From Coemansia sp. RSA 1804 (Eukaryota > Kickxellomycota > Kickxellomycetes > Kickxellales > Kickxellaceae), in NCBI GenBank assembly GCA_027578815.1, contig JANBTH010000080.1:1-38983 (forward strand): DNA of 38,983 bases, written 5' to 3'. Position numbers and translations under genes: made by a program. The stretch's first letter is position 1; every line of letters starts with the position of its first letter. Of this stretch, positions 7,847 through 16,846 are shown in pieces. Under the pieces are notes generated by a model that saw nothing but the letters and a program-made list of their open reading frames with translations, was not told the origin of the DNA and did not search any database.

Positions 7847-10800
7847 TCAATAGATTGAAGAAGCGCTTTGCGTCCTATGCACCTGGACTTCGCGTAGCTC
7901 TTGCGAATACCTGTTGCTGCTATTCTGGCGGCCCTCGGCTCTGTATTGTCTAAAAAGCCATCTGCCGATCCACCACCGCGAAGCAGGCAACGAGACAAGC
8001 ATGTGGGCGGCATCTGCTGACACCTCCGCAGGAGACGCTTCCGCTGGATCCTCGTCATTATTTCCTAATGGGCCCGTATTGTGGAGCTTCCTCGCCGGCA
8101 GCCACAGCGTTGGCAGCTCTCCAACCAAGCCTGGATGCACGTAATCCTGGATCCCGCGATCAAGGATTCCCTGGAAGTTGAGCATGGGCGTCTGCGTGTA
8201 ATCGGTGTGCTGATCTGGCGCAAACGTCGACTGCGCCTCCACCGCGTATCGCTGGTAATTTGCAAGCAGCAGTTGCTCGGCGTCGCTCTCGGGTGCCTGG
8301 GATCTGCTGGGCGTGTAGTTGAGACGCGACGACAGCAGTTGCTGCGCCTGCGGCAGCTGCAGTGGCAGCTCTGGCGTCCATGTCCCGTGCAATGACAATC
8401 CCGCTGTGCCTCTTCTTGATGCGCCTGGACTCAGTGCGCGCGGAAGCACACGGCCTAGAAGCTGGCGAAAAGGCGTCAGTGTTGCGCCTGCGCTCTCGGC
8501 GTCGGTGCCCTGCGAGTACGCGCGGTCGTAGGTCAGATCGAGGATTGGGCATGCTGGGCGGAAGTCTGCGAGGAAGTAGTCGCGCACATTGTGCAGCGTT
8601 CCTTGCAGTCGGGACGCAATCCGCAGTGGTGATGCTGAGTGCAGCGTTGGCTCTGCCTCGGCTGTTATTGCTGCTGATGCTGCTGCTGTTGGAAGCGGTG
8701 TTCCGGATCCCGACGCCTGGACTACGCCAGACGCAAACGTTGAGGCGTGTGTGCTTTCTCTCGGCGGTCTCTGTATAATCTCGCTCATTAACAACGACGG
8801 ATGTTGCTGATGTTGCTGCTGCTTTTTGTCACCTGCACCTGATGGTCGAAGATAGAGCAGCGGATCCCATCCCGCCTCCTCATCCACCTCCTGCTTGCCA
8901 GCATCGCCAGCATCGTCTTCCCATTCATTCTCATCAGCAGAAAGCACCTCTTCTTCTTCAATGACACCACTGTCTCTCCACCGTCTACTTGTCGTTTCCC
9001 TTGTTGTTTTTGTTGCTGCTGTTGCTGTTGCTGTTGCTGGGTTCCGCGAGAGTGATCTGATCAGCTTTGATCCGTGGGCGGTTGCCACTTCAGCAAGACA
9101 CTTGTACCGCAGCCGCTTTTTCTCAGCCTGTGCCAGTCTTGCCGTGCGTCTGCTGCTACTGGCGGCGGATCCTCGCATACTGACACTTGACGCAGCAGGG
9201 CGACAGCGACGTCGATGCATCCGCGACCCAAGAATGATGCGTGCAGTGTTGTTTGCAACTGACCGGGCAGCAGGCACGGAACTGGCTGGCGCATCAAACC
9301 CATCTGGTTGCTTTTCAGCAGAACTGGCAGCCGCAGAAGGCGGCATCGGGTAGGAGCTGTCGGGAGGAGGATTTCGCCACAAGTAGACGGGCAACACGGT
9401 TCCTTGCTTTTCCAACGACCAGCCGACATGGTAGAAGAACCACAGGTACGCCAGAATCACAGGGACTAGACTGAATGTGTACCAGCCGCCTCCTTTTACC
9501 ACAACAAAGGCAAGCATCACCACCTGGTACAGGATTACAGCGAGTATCATGCGACGACACACTTTAGGCCACGCCATTCCGGCAGTCTCAAACGGTCTAA
9601 AATATACGTACAGGAGCAGGTACTTCATCACCGGATACCCAATTGCGTAGTAGACCACGGCACCTACCACCACGGGCGGCGAGAAACTCGAGTACACCAT
9701 GGCTATCGTAAACACCAGCAGCGGATAAGGGTACACCGAGTACCAGTCAATGTAGACTGGAGCGACCAGTCGCGCATAGTCCCTGGGCGTGCCGCATAGC
9801 CATTGGCGTCCAATATGCCAGATCACGGGACGCAACTGCAGAAGCTTGAACGGCTGGTATCCGACGCCCAGAACCAGGATGTATCCGGTGAAAAAGGTTC
9901 CGACACGCGGAATGTTGGATGCCAGGCTCTGCATCGGCGTGCCTGGCCTATTGACCACATCAAGAAGCATGGCCCAGAACGTGCCCGAGAAGCCAAACAG
10001 CAGCACGACGTTGAAGACTAGAAACGCCCACATCTTGGTCATAACCGAGTAGTCAGTGTCGGGCTTTGTGCGCTCCCCTGTGGCAAAGTGCACCTGTTTG
10101 AGAATCCACGGCAGCGTGTTGAGGAACAGAAGCAGAAACACCGACGGCACCGTCGTTGACAGAAACGACCGCAACAGCCCGTGCTTCTGCGCATCGTTGA
10201 CTGCTGGAAACACTCGGCCCAGCGACTCTGGCGTCAGGAGCGAAGACACCAAAACCACCGGCACGCTCCAGAACGCCCAGATTACAACAATACACACCCA
10301 TTTGACGAGAACGCCCAGCCACTTGCGCCGACTCGAGTGCCAGATGTTGGGCCAGTACACGCCGCGCGGTTCCGGCGCTAGCTTCGCCTTCATGTAGCCT
10401 GGATTCGGATAGCACGACAGCTGCGTTACCATGTGCGCGGTTGCCGCGTCTTCGAATGTCACAAACGCTGTGGTTGAGAGCCCGGGCGATGCGGCAGCGC
10501 TGTTGCCGCCGTTGCCGTCTGTCAGACTCTGGCGCAGTCGACGGAAATCCTCGTCTGCCTTGAGGAACCTGCTGCGCCAGTGGTCAATCGCATCGGCGCG
10601 TCGCCAGGGCAGCGGCATAAGCAGAGTCGAGGAACGGCGCACCCAGACCGTTGGGCGCGCACGCCTGCCGGCCCACTGAGTTAAAAGAACACGCTCAGCA
10701 TCACGTGCACCCTCCGAAGGGTCCAGCGCCAGACTCCGCAGTCTCGCAGGATCGTAATCGGGATGGATGCAAGGGTTTCCCAGCAGCCGCGCGTACGCAT

Positions 10801-11671
10801 GCTCCAGTCTGACCAGAAACCGCGCTCTTTCTCTGGCACCGCTTGTCAGACGCGTGTTGAAGGGACATACGCGTACCCGCTCCACCTTTCCCAGCGCCAG
10901 GCCTTCGCCCCAGAACCACTCGAGCTCCCGCGGATTGGCCGCCAGATGCCGTGGCACGCCCGTCAGCATCACTGTGCGCGAAACCATGGCATGCCGCGAT
11001 TGCATCAGGAAATGCCACCGCAGCGACGCCCACCGCGAACTGAACTTTGATACGTGGTAGTAGGCGATTCCTGAAAACACGTAGACGAACACGATGTGTG
11101 TCACTAGGTTCCACTTTTGCTTTGGGTCGCTTGGATTCAGCGTCAGGTTGAACAGGTAGTCGGTGACCGAGTACGATATCGGGAGGTTCACATTGCCACT
11201 GCCACCGCCAGTGTCTCCTCCTGATGCTGCTGCTGCCTCTGCGGGACGCAGGTTAATCTTGGACCACCGAATGTTGATTGGCCAGATGATGGCCAAGGAG
11301 AACAACGAGATATCCAGCAGCAGCCGCATACACATCTTGTAGAACCGCAGAAACACCACGGCATCCAGCCCTAGCGCATTGAGCACGTGTGTCTCGGGCG
11401 TCTTCAGCGTCGGTAGAATCCACCCAAAGAATCGTCGTGGAAGGATGGGCGGCGCCGTTATTGTCAGCCGCGTGCGTGGCGAGAATATAAACGGCCATCG
11501 CTGTCGAAGCGCGCTGAATGTTAGTATGAACACGAGGAAGAACGATCCTGCAAATATCGCCTGCATTCCCAGGTCCGTTCCGTTTGACGCGGTGTAGACG
11601 CTGGAGCCTGGCACTTTGGCCGGGTCAAATATGTTGACTATGTCTGCCCGCACATCCAGAAATAATGACAT
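7847..11671 (-). CDS. CSC1/RSN1/PHM7-family (OSCA/TMEM63-like) cation channel
   Basis: This is a 1274-residue intronless membrane protein. It has three N-terminal membrane segments (about 40-60, 115-135, 186-208), a cytosolic PHM7-type domain (about 210-445), then a bundle of membrane segments to about 780 (KWVCIVVIWAFWSVPVVLVS, SVFLLLFLNTLPWILKQ, VYIDWYSVYPYPLLVFTIAM). The phrase VVYYAIGYPVMKYLLLYVYF is typical of the RSN1_7TM (DUF221) core. Members are hyperosmolality or stretch-gated Ca2+-permeable channels of plasma or internal membranes. The tail from about 800 to 1274 is unusually long, polar and low in complexity (AT-repeat, HQQH and acidic EEEE runs), although its last 100 residues look more ordered. 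The paralogue within the family cannot be decided from sequence reading, so no symbol is given. Confidence 0.9.
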   Translation of the reverse strand: MSLFLDVRADIVNIFDPAKVPGSSVYTASNGTDLGMQAIFAGSFFLVFILTFSALRQRWPFIFSPRTRLTITAPPILPRRFFGWILPTLKTPETHVLNALGLDAVVFLRFYKMCMRLLLDISLFSLAIIWPINIRWSKINLRPAEAAAASGGDTGGGSGNVNLPISYSVTDYLFNLTLNPSDPKQKWNLVTHIVFVYVFSGIAYYHVSKFSSRWASLRWHFLMQSRHAMVSRTVMLTGVPRHLAANPRELEWFWGEGLALGKVERVRVCPFNTRLTSGARERARFLVRLEHAYARLLGNPCIHPDYDPARLRSLALDPSEGARDAERVLLTQWAGRRARPTVWVRRSSTLLMPLPWRRADAIDHWRSRFLKADEDFRRLRQSLTDGNGGNSAAASPGLSTTAFVTFEDAATAHMVTQLSCYPNPGYMKAKLAPEPRGVYWPNIWHSSRRKWLGVLVKWVCIVVIWAFWSVPVVLVSSLLTPESLGRVFPAVNDAQKHGLLRSFLSTTVPSVFLLLFLNTLPWILKQVHFATGERTKPDTDYSVMTKMWAFLVFNVVLLFGFSGTFWAMLLDVVNRPGTPMQSLASNIPRVGTFFTGYILVLGVGYQPFKLLQLRPVIWHIGRQWLCGTPRDYARLVAPVYIDWYSVYPYPLLVFTIAMVYSSFSPPVVVGAVVYYAIGYPVMKYLLLYVYFRPFETAGMAWPKVCRRMILAVILYQVVMLAFVVVKGGGWYTFSLVPVILAYLWFFYHVGWSLEKQGTVLPVYLWRNPPPDSSYPMPPSAAASSAEKQPDGFDAPASSVPAARSVANNTARIILGSRMHRRRCRPAASSVSMRGSAASSSRRTARLAQAEKKRLRYKCLAEVATAHGSKLIRSLSRNPATATATAATKTTRETTSRRWRDSGVIEEEEVLSADENEWEDDAGDAGKQEVDEEAGWDPLLYLRPSGAGDKKQQQHQQHPSLLMSEIIQRPPRESTHASTFASGVVQASGSGTPLPTAAASAAITAEAEPTLHSASPLRIASRLQGTLHNVRDYFLADFRPACPILDLTYDRAYSQGTDAESAGATLTPFRQLLGRVLPRALSPGASRRGTAGLSLHGTWTPELPLQLPQAQQLLSSRLNYTPSRSQAPESDAEQLLLANYQRYAVEAQSTFAPDQHTDYTQTPMLNFQGILDRGIQDYVHPGLVGELPTLWLPARKLHNTGPLGNNDEDPAEASPAEVSADAAHMLVSLPASRWWIGRWLFRQYRAEGRQNSSNRYSQELREVQVHRTQSASSIY

Positions 11672-12376
11672 TATTATCTACAGCAGCTTTTAATATTTTG
11701 TATTATGAATGGAAATAAAAAAAAGTACATGAGGAAACAGAAAATAATAATTGCCCTTTATCCATTCAAAAAGTAACGAATATATTCACATTTTTCTTTT
11801 TCTTTTCCTTTTTTGTATCTGTCTTTGTTTTATTACTTTTTTCATCTTTTTTTATTCCCTCGAATTAACTTTCCAAATTTCCTACGCCCAACTGTCATGA
11901 AAATGAGTAGAAAAAGGGGGTGTGAAGTTATTAGAAATAGGGAGGGTCTGAGGCAGTAATGAGGAAAATTTCATAGAGATTTCATTTCCTTCATTCTATG
12001 ACAACCTGATTCCAGACAAATAAATAGCAAATAATATGCAGTTTTAGTATGACTGCTGGAGATTAAATGTTCCAGATGCCAGAGAATGAATTTCATGTTC
12101 CAGATCCCTAGCATTTCGCCTCCCACGTCTTGCCAGATAAAGGGCGTGATCAGATCATTATCTTGATCGTCTGATTGGATGAGGATTACTATCGCCTTTA
12201 TCATTTGTGGGCAAGTGAGGATTGTTTTTTAAATCATGGTTTTCCAAATTCGAAATCCTCCTCTTTTTCTGTGTACTCACTGTGGTAATAGTAATATTAT
12301 TTCTGTTCAATTTCCTTGTCTCTCTTTCTTTTTCTTTTGATCTGTACACATTAATTGGCATTCTGGAAAACGAATC
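11672..12376. other. Divergent promoter region, channel gene / NDUFS4
   Basis: About 700 bp lie between two divergently transcribed genes. It holds T-rich tracts on both strands near each gene. Around 12065-12110 there are two copies of TGTTCCAGAT. No gene is supported; a 77-codon minus frame (12204-11971) has no recognisable content. Confidence 0.5.
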
Positions 12377-12925
12377 ATGCTGACTAGGACGATACTTGCC
12401 ACGTTTGGAAGAGGACAGTATTCAGCAGGAGGCGGCTGTGCGGTGGTGCGTCGCATGCAGATGAGCACCAATGCCAATAAAGATAGCAGCAGCAGCAAGG
12501 ACACAGCGCAAGCATCGGCAGAGGTCGAGGTAGTGCATCCAGCACACCAGCACGAGCCACTCCCGGCAGAGGTTATATCCGGCGCCCCGCAGTCATTGAC
12601 AAAGCGGTCGGTGCGAATCTTCCGGCCAGCAAACAATCCGATGCAGTCGGGGAGAAATTCAAACCTGAGATGGCGGATTGATTTCGATGGGCTCGAGAAG
12701 GGCGACCGCTGGTCGAATCCGCTGATGGGCTGGCAGTCGACGGCTGATCCGATGGCGCCTGTGCGTATTGACTTTACATCAAAGGAGGACGCTATCCATT
12801 TTGCCGAGAAGCAAGGGTGGGGCTACTACGTGCAGGAACCTCATTTCCGTGTCATAAAACCAAAGTCATACAAGAATAACTTTGTTTATCGTCCAGGCAA
12901 GCTTCCGATCGTTCATACAAAGTAA
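12377..12925 (+). CDS. NDUFS4: NADH:ubiquinone oxidoreductase subunit NDUFS4 (18/21 kDa)
   Basis: The 182-residue protein has an Arg-rich mitochondrial presequence (MLTRTILATFGRG, then VVRRMQMS; cleavage plausible near residue 32). The conserved complex I subunit domain spans about 75-182. Hallmarks are VRIFRPANNPMQSG, WRIDFDGLEKGDRW, NPLMGWQSTADP and FTSKEDAIHFAEKQGW, followed by a conserved basic C-terminus (KPKSYKNNF). NDUFS4 stabilises the NADH-dehydrogenase module of complex I on the matrix side. The size fits the family, the ATG at 12377 begins the presequence, and no intron is needed. It converges with the Tma20 gene, with about 155 bp between stops. Its presence means the organism has a proton-pumping complex I. 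Confidence 0.96.
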   Translation: MLTRTILATFGRGQYSAGGGCAVVRRMQMSTNANKDSSSSKDTAQASAEVEVVHPAHQHEPLPAEVISGAPQSLTKRSVRIFRPANNPMQSGRNSNLRWRIDFDGLEKGDRWSNPLMGWQSTADPMAPVRIDFTSKEDAIHFAEKQGWGYYVQEPHFRVIKPKSYKNNFVYRPGKLPIVHTK

Positions 12926-13079
12926 CCAAGACAGAACGGGAATACTTCGGCAAACTCTGTTTCTCCTTTTCTTTCTTCATATTCACTTTTTCCAACTTTA
13001 ACAATAGCAGTACTCAACTAAACATTGGTTTATTAAACCTCCCACGCAATAGGTTTTTTTGCTCTTTGCTAATCCGTCA

Positions 13080-13625
13080 TTAAATGTGGGTCTTCCAGAG
13101 AGGATCGCCCAGATACTGGACCAGCTCAACGCCATTGCCCTTGTTGATGGATTTGACATCGGCGGTTGACATCTTTGTAATCCCAGTCGCCAGCGCATGC
13201 TCTTTTCCTTCCGCCATAACAGCCACAAGCTTCCCCTCCAGGATTTCCTCATCCGGCAACCGCGCCCCAGGGGACGTCAAACCAGGACACATAATGTTTG
13301 CGCCGGAGAGAACAAACTTGATAGCTCCGCGGTCCACTTGCACTTGCGGGAGAATATCCGGGAACTGGTGCAGCAGTTTGAGTGTCGGAGTCACTGGGTC
13401 GTCGAAGTGTTGGAAAAACATAATCTCATTGTCCACCGTGTACAGCGTAATGTGGTCCTTGCATTTGACCTGCACCAGGTTCACCTTTTTCGGAAGAATC
13501 TCGTCGATGTGTGCGGATATTCCTGGAAACTGGTCCACTAGCTTGCTGCGTAGTCCCCGGACTGCCGACGACTTTACCGGGTTCTGCCCGCTCATTGTCT
13601 CTTGGAGGTTAAACTTTTTAAACAT
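13080..13625 (-). CDS. TMA20: Tma20/MCTS1 translation re-initiation factor
   Basis: This is a 181-residue, full-length MCTS1/Tma20 orthologue. The N-terminal pre-PUA domain (MFKKFNLQE, LRSKLVDQFPGI, ILPKKVNLVQVKCKDHI) is followed by a PUA RNA-binding domain from about residue 92. That domain includes VDRGAIKFVLSGANIMCPGL and MAEGKEHALATGITKMS, close to the human sequence. With Tma22/DENR it binds the 40S subunit, removes deacylated tRNA after termination and promotes re-initiation. The start MFKKF is the conserved family start, and a pyrimidine-rich leader lies directly before it. No sign of alteration. Confidence 0.96.
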   Translation of the reverse strand: MFKKFNLQETMSGQNPVKSSAVRGLRSKLVDQFPGISAHIDEILPKKVNLVQVKCKDHITLYTVDNEIMFFQHFDDPVTPTLKLLHQFPDILPQVQVDRGAIKFVLSGANIMCPGLTSPGARLPDEEILEGKLVAVMAEGKEHALATGITKMSTADVKSINKGNGVELVQYLGDPLWKTHI

Positions 13626-14115
13626 CCTCGTATTAAAGATGGCAGGAAAAAGAGAAAGTGTTGAATAGAATTACGATGACGTTTGATGCTTGCTTTTTTT
13701 TGGTCGATCCCTTCACGACTTTCTGCTAATGTACCAGATGATGTTTGCAACGCATGCTATTATCTAACATATGGGTGATGGTAATGTGATTTAGACACAA
13801 AGAAGGAAATTTTGCTAGGTTAGGATTTTTTGGCTGTGAGTGCTTTTCACCTGTGGTTGAATATCAGACAGACATATCCTTTGCAATTATCAGCTTTTTA
13901 CACTGCTCGCACCACGAGTCGGTGTCGCCAATTACAGTGCATACAAACTAAACTCTCCCACTCGGTACTACCTGAAACATTTGTGGATGGGTGGGAGGTT
14001 CTGGAACGCATCTTAGATTTGGCCTGTTTGACAGTTAAAAAATCCACAAACTATCTCCATACAACCTTCTTTTTTTGTTTATTTGGTTATTTTTGTTTTA
14101 TTAAAAATTACTAAA
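13626..14115. other. Spacer at start of AT-rich block
   Basis: About 490 bp between the Tma20 leader and the pogo-type fragment. A 94-codon plus frame (13830-14114) has no recognisable content. No clear terminal inverted repeat for the neighbouring transposon fragment could be found by eye. Confidence 0.4.
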
Positions 14116-14481
14116 ATGGCGCCTTATACAGAGAGAAATATCTCAGATGCTGAGAATGCTATTGCTGCTGGCACATCCATAAGGAAGGCGTCAAAGCAGC
14201 ATAAAGTTCCTTACTCTACTCTATACAACCGTATCAGTGGTACTCGGAATACACGTATAGCCCATGAAGAACAGCAGAGACTATCAAAAAAGGAAGAGGA
14301 TCTAGTAGTTGAATATATTATGCTGCAGGAACGTCTTTACATTAAACCCACATATTCTCATATCAGAGATATAGTCAATAATTTTCTGGCAAAGGAAGGC
14401 GACAATATGCCTCTTGGGAAGCAGTGGTTTACAGGTTTCTTTAATCGCAACCCGCAAGTTAGCAAAAAGCTGCACCAGTGA
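14116..14481 (+). pseudogene. Pogo/Tc5-type transposase DNA-binding domain, truncated
   Basis: The 121-residue frame starts MAPYTERNISDAENAI. Residues 5-42 fit a psq/pogo helix-turn-helix (AAGTSIRKASKQHKVPYSTL, then YNRISG). Residues about 55-120 fit a CENP-B/Tc5 HTH (KKEEDLVVEYI, then LGKQWFTGFFNRNPQVSKKL). Full pogo-like transposases continue with a DDE catalytic domain, but here a stop follows straight after the DNA-binding half and no DDE remnant was recognised downstream. It is probably a decayed or internally deleted element. A domesticated stand-alone DNA-binding protein is the alternative, since the frame is intact and has a T-rich leader. Codon use is AT-rich like the surrounding block. 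Confidence 0.7.
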
Positions 14482-14556
14482 ACAAATCTAGTTACAATTC
14501 TCCACAAGGTTATGCTAGACATCTTTAATTAAAAAACCATTCATTTTATTATTTAT

Positions 14557-15220
14557 GCAAGCCATTTATAACCATGCAATAAAAACTAGAGATTAAAGTT
14601 CTCGTAATTATGTCTAAAAAGCTGGAAGGTTTAAAACTAGTTCCTCTTGAAGTTGGGTCTTGTTTATGAGCTATGGGAGTTAGTTCTTGTCAATGGTGCT
14701 CCAAAATATTTGGGAGCACTGGAACCGTTGGCACCTGAGCTTAAAGTGGTACTTGCTGTGCGAAAAGACGTCCGGCCTCTACCAATATTGGTACTATTTT
14801 GATTGCTAGCATCTTCATCTTCTGGAATCGCATCAAGTTTAGTAGTAGTAAATTCTTTTTTTTCTGGCATTGTAGGAAATTCAAGTGTTCTAAACTGTAG
14901 CTTCTTCGTGTTTGTACTGCAGATAAAAAATAAAGAGGGTAATGTGAAAAAGAGAGGAGGAGGCAAAATTTCTTTCATATAATTCACAGATATATGGCTA
15001 GAAACGTATCATATTATACAATCAAGCCAGCTTTAAATATGTTTCATTTTTTTAATAAATTTAATTTATATGGCATATGATCATTATTCTATAACCTAAT
15101 CCTATCATATGACAATAACTAGAAATTGGGGAGAAAGATGGGATGGGAGCAGTCTCATCTTATTCTTCAGGCAATTGCCTCTAAGCACTAACAGATGTAG
15201 AACTAATGAAAGAAGATACT
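14557..15220. repeat. Tandem segmental duplication, copy 1
   Basis: Shares recognisable order and sequence with 15632-16390: ACTAGAGATTAAAG near the left end, then a 68-aa ORF on the minus strand, the shared AATTCACAGATATATGGCT block (about 14983), TTTAAATATGTTTCATTTT, and an ATGTAGAACT block at the right end. Copies are diverged with several indels; copy 2 has about 80 extra bp near its left end. Confidence 0.75.
14664..14870 (-). CDS. 68-aa paralogue A, unknown function
   Basis: Not a recognised family. The 68-residue polar protein runs MPEKKEFTTTKLDAIPEDED, then SNQNSTNIGRGRTSFR, ending PKYFGAPLTRTNSHSS. It is paralogous to the same-length ORF at 15823-16029. Conserved blocks are MPE..F.[ST]TKL..IPE, SNQN.TN, GRGR and GAPLTR. 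There is no signal peptide or membrane segment, and it is rich in Ser/Thr/Asn with an RGR motif, so it is probably disordered. The frame extends upstream to 14987 without a stop, but in copy B a stop sits shortly before the shared TLEFPT stretch, so the conserved ATG at 14870 is preferred. It could also be the last exon of a spliced gene. Confidence 0.5.
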   Translation of the reverse strand: MPEKKEFTTTKLDAIPEDEDASNQNSTNIGRGRTSFRTASTTLSSGANGSSAPKYFGAPLTRTNSHSS

Positions 15221-15631
15221 GTTGCAACATGGTAGACAGGAGCCGTGTATGTGTAGAAAAATAAATAGCGTTTATTTTGAAAAAGAAAGAGAAGAATAGA
15301 TATTCTAATGAGAAAACACAACCATCTTTGGCAGCTTTTTCCTTACCTTCAATATTCAAAATTTTATAAGAACAAAACTAAACTAACCATGGATGGAATA
15401 TAAGGCAGACATGTAAATAACTACCCAGAAATGATGAAGCAAGCACGAATATCAAATGTTGTCTTAAAAACATTCACATTTCTTTGTAATCAACTATGAC
15501 ACGTGTCATAGAATTAAATTAACAATGTATTGCCGGATATAAATAGCCTATTTCCCAGGATTCAATGTGGAATCCGAGTTGGCTTCCTTTAGTCATTTTC
15601 GAGTTACCCAATATATCTCTTATATTATATT
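15221..15631. other. Spacer between duplication copies
   Basis: No gene seen. Contains the 18-bp palindrome at 15494-15511. An 84-codon minus frame (15359-15105) overlapping copy 1 is not supported. Confidence 0.45.
15494..15511. promoter_or_regulatory. Perfect 18-bp palindrome with CACGTG core
   Basis: CTATGACACGTGTCATAG is its own reverse complement. The inner TGACACGTGTCA combines an E-box with bZIP-type TGAC/GTCA half-sites, a plausible dimeric transcription-factor site between the two duplicated units. Function is inferred. Confidence 0.4.
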
Positions 15632-16390
15632 ACAAAGCCTATCATAACCATGCAATACAGACTAGAGATTAAAGCTCTTGTCAAAATAGGGTTTTCTAAA
15701 AACTGGATGACGCGCACATTGCATATTGAGTTTAAAATTTTTTACTAGAGGTTGAAATTCTTAAATTTATTTCTAAAAAGCAAAAAAGCTTAAAACTAGT
15801 TTTTCTTAACGTATGATTTTGTTTATGAGTTATTGGGATTAGCTCTTGTCAAAGGTGCTCCATAATTTTTGGGAATAATTGCCCGTTGGGTATTTAAGTT
15901 TGAAGTGGTATCTGGTGGGCGAAAACGTGCCCGGCCTCTACCAGTATTGTTTGTTTTGTTTTGGTTGCTAGTATCTTCTTCTGGTATTGTACTAAGTTTA
16001 GTAGAAGTGAATTTTGTTATTTCTGGCATTGTAGGAAATTCAAGTGTTCAAAATTATAGATTTTTTGTGTTTGAACTGCAGATAAAGAAAAATAAAGAGG
16101 TTGAAGTGAAAAAGGGGAGTAGGCAATAAAATATTATTTCATACAATTCACAGATATATGGCTGGAAAAGTACCATATTGCACCATCAATCCATCTTTAA
16201 ATATGTTTCATTTTCCTTTGAAAAATTTTTATTCAAGACATTGTCCATGATTCTGCATCCAAATCCGATCATATGATATTCAGTAAAAAAAATTGGCAAG
16301 AGAGGTTGGATGGGAACAATCTCAGATTTCATTCTTCTGGAAATTGCTTTTAAACACTAACATATGTAGAACTGATAAAGGAAGGCATAT
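15632..16390. repeat. Tandem segmental duplication, copy 2
   Basis: Second copy of the unit at 14557-15220, about 1.1 kb downstream in direct orientation. It carries the second 68-aa ORF. The shared blocks extend beyond the ORF on both sides, so the segment was duplicated, not only the coding part. Confidence 0.75.
15823..16029 (-). CDS. 68-aa paralogue B, unknown function
   Basis: The 68-residue paralogue of the ORF at 14664-14870 runs MPEITKFTSTKLSTIPEEDT, then a GRGRARFR motif, ending PKNYGAPLTRANPNNS. Same length, same ends, same central Gly-Arg motif. Roughly half of the residues are identical, and both frames stayed open despite many base changes and small indels, which suggests a maintained protein. 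An in-frame stop lies nine codons before the ATG, which fixes the start unless there is an upstream exon. Function unknown. Confidence 0.5.
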   Translation of the reverse strand: MPEITKFTSTKLSTIPEEDTSNQNKTNNTGRGRARFRPPDTTSNLNTQRAIIPKNYGAPLTRANPNNS

Positions 16391-16501
16391 TCCAAGCCAG
16401 TGTGCAATATACATCTGTGATGTCTGAAAAACCATGTGGATTGTCAGTGTGCTATAGATGCCACTTTAAAATTTTTTGTCTACTTTGAAAAATTATTATT
16501 T

Positions 16502-16846
16502 TTATTGAGTATTAGGTAGGTCCAAGGTCGAAATACTTGCTAAAGGCCTTTTACCTAAATTTCTTGAACCTGTAGCTGTGCGTGCACCAAAGGTTGGAGA
16601 AGATTTTAAATTTTTTTGAAGAGCTGGGAGGTTTGGGCTTAGTAGGTTTCGTGTTTGAACTTGCCTTTGAGTTATGACATGATGTTTTTGTTGAAGACAC
16701 TTGTAAATCATTAGATTTACTGGACCCACCAGTATTTGAGTGTGAATTAGTCTTTGGTGTACCACGACCTGCTCGCCCTCTTCTGCCACCCGATGTATAA
16801 TATGTAGCAGTGGGAAGCCATAGTATGGAATGCCAGGCGGTGTCAA
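16502..16846 (-). pseudogene. Frameshifted third relative of the 68-aa family
   Basis: Two overlapping minus frames look like one broken gene. One frame (from about 16810 to 16605) reads GGRRGRAGRGTPKTNSHSN and continues Ser/Lys-rich. The other continues after an A/T homopolymer (about 16605-16618) as SSPTFGARTATGSRN and ends DLPNTQ. The GRGR, TNSHS and FGA elements recall the 68-aa paralogues. The single 114-codon frame beginning at 16846 translates the Gly-Arg part out of frame. It may be a frameshifted pseudogene, a sequencing error in the homopolymer, or a short intron. Confidence 0.35.

Noticed and set aside
15650..15760. Short plus frame MQYRLEIKALVKIGFSK resembling a transposase helix-turn-helix start
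   Set aside because: Ends after about 32 codons, and the duplicate copy at about 14573 has an immediate stop; too weak to call.
16418..16486. Tiny plus ORF MSEKPCGLSVCYRCHF with a CxxC pair
   Set aside because: Only half of a finger and a stop soon after; probably coincidence.
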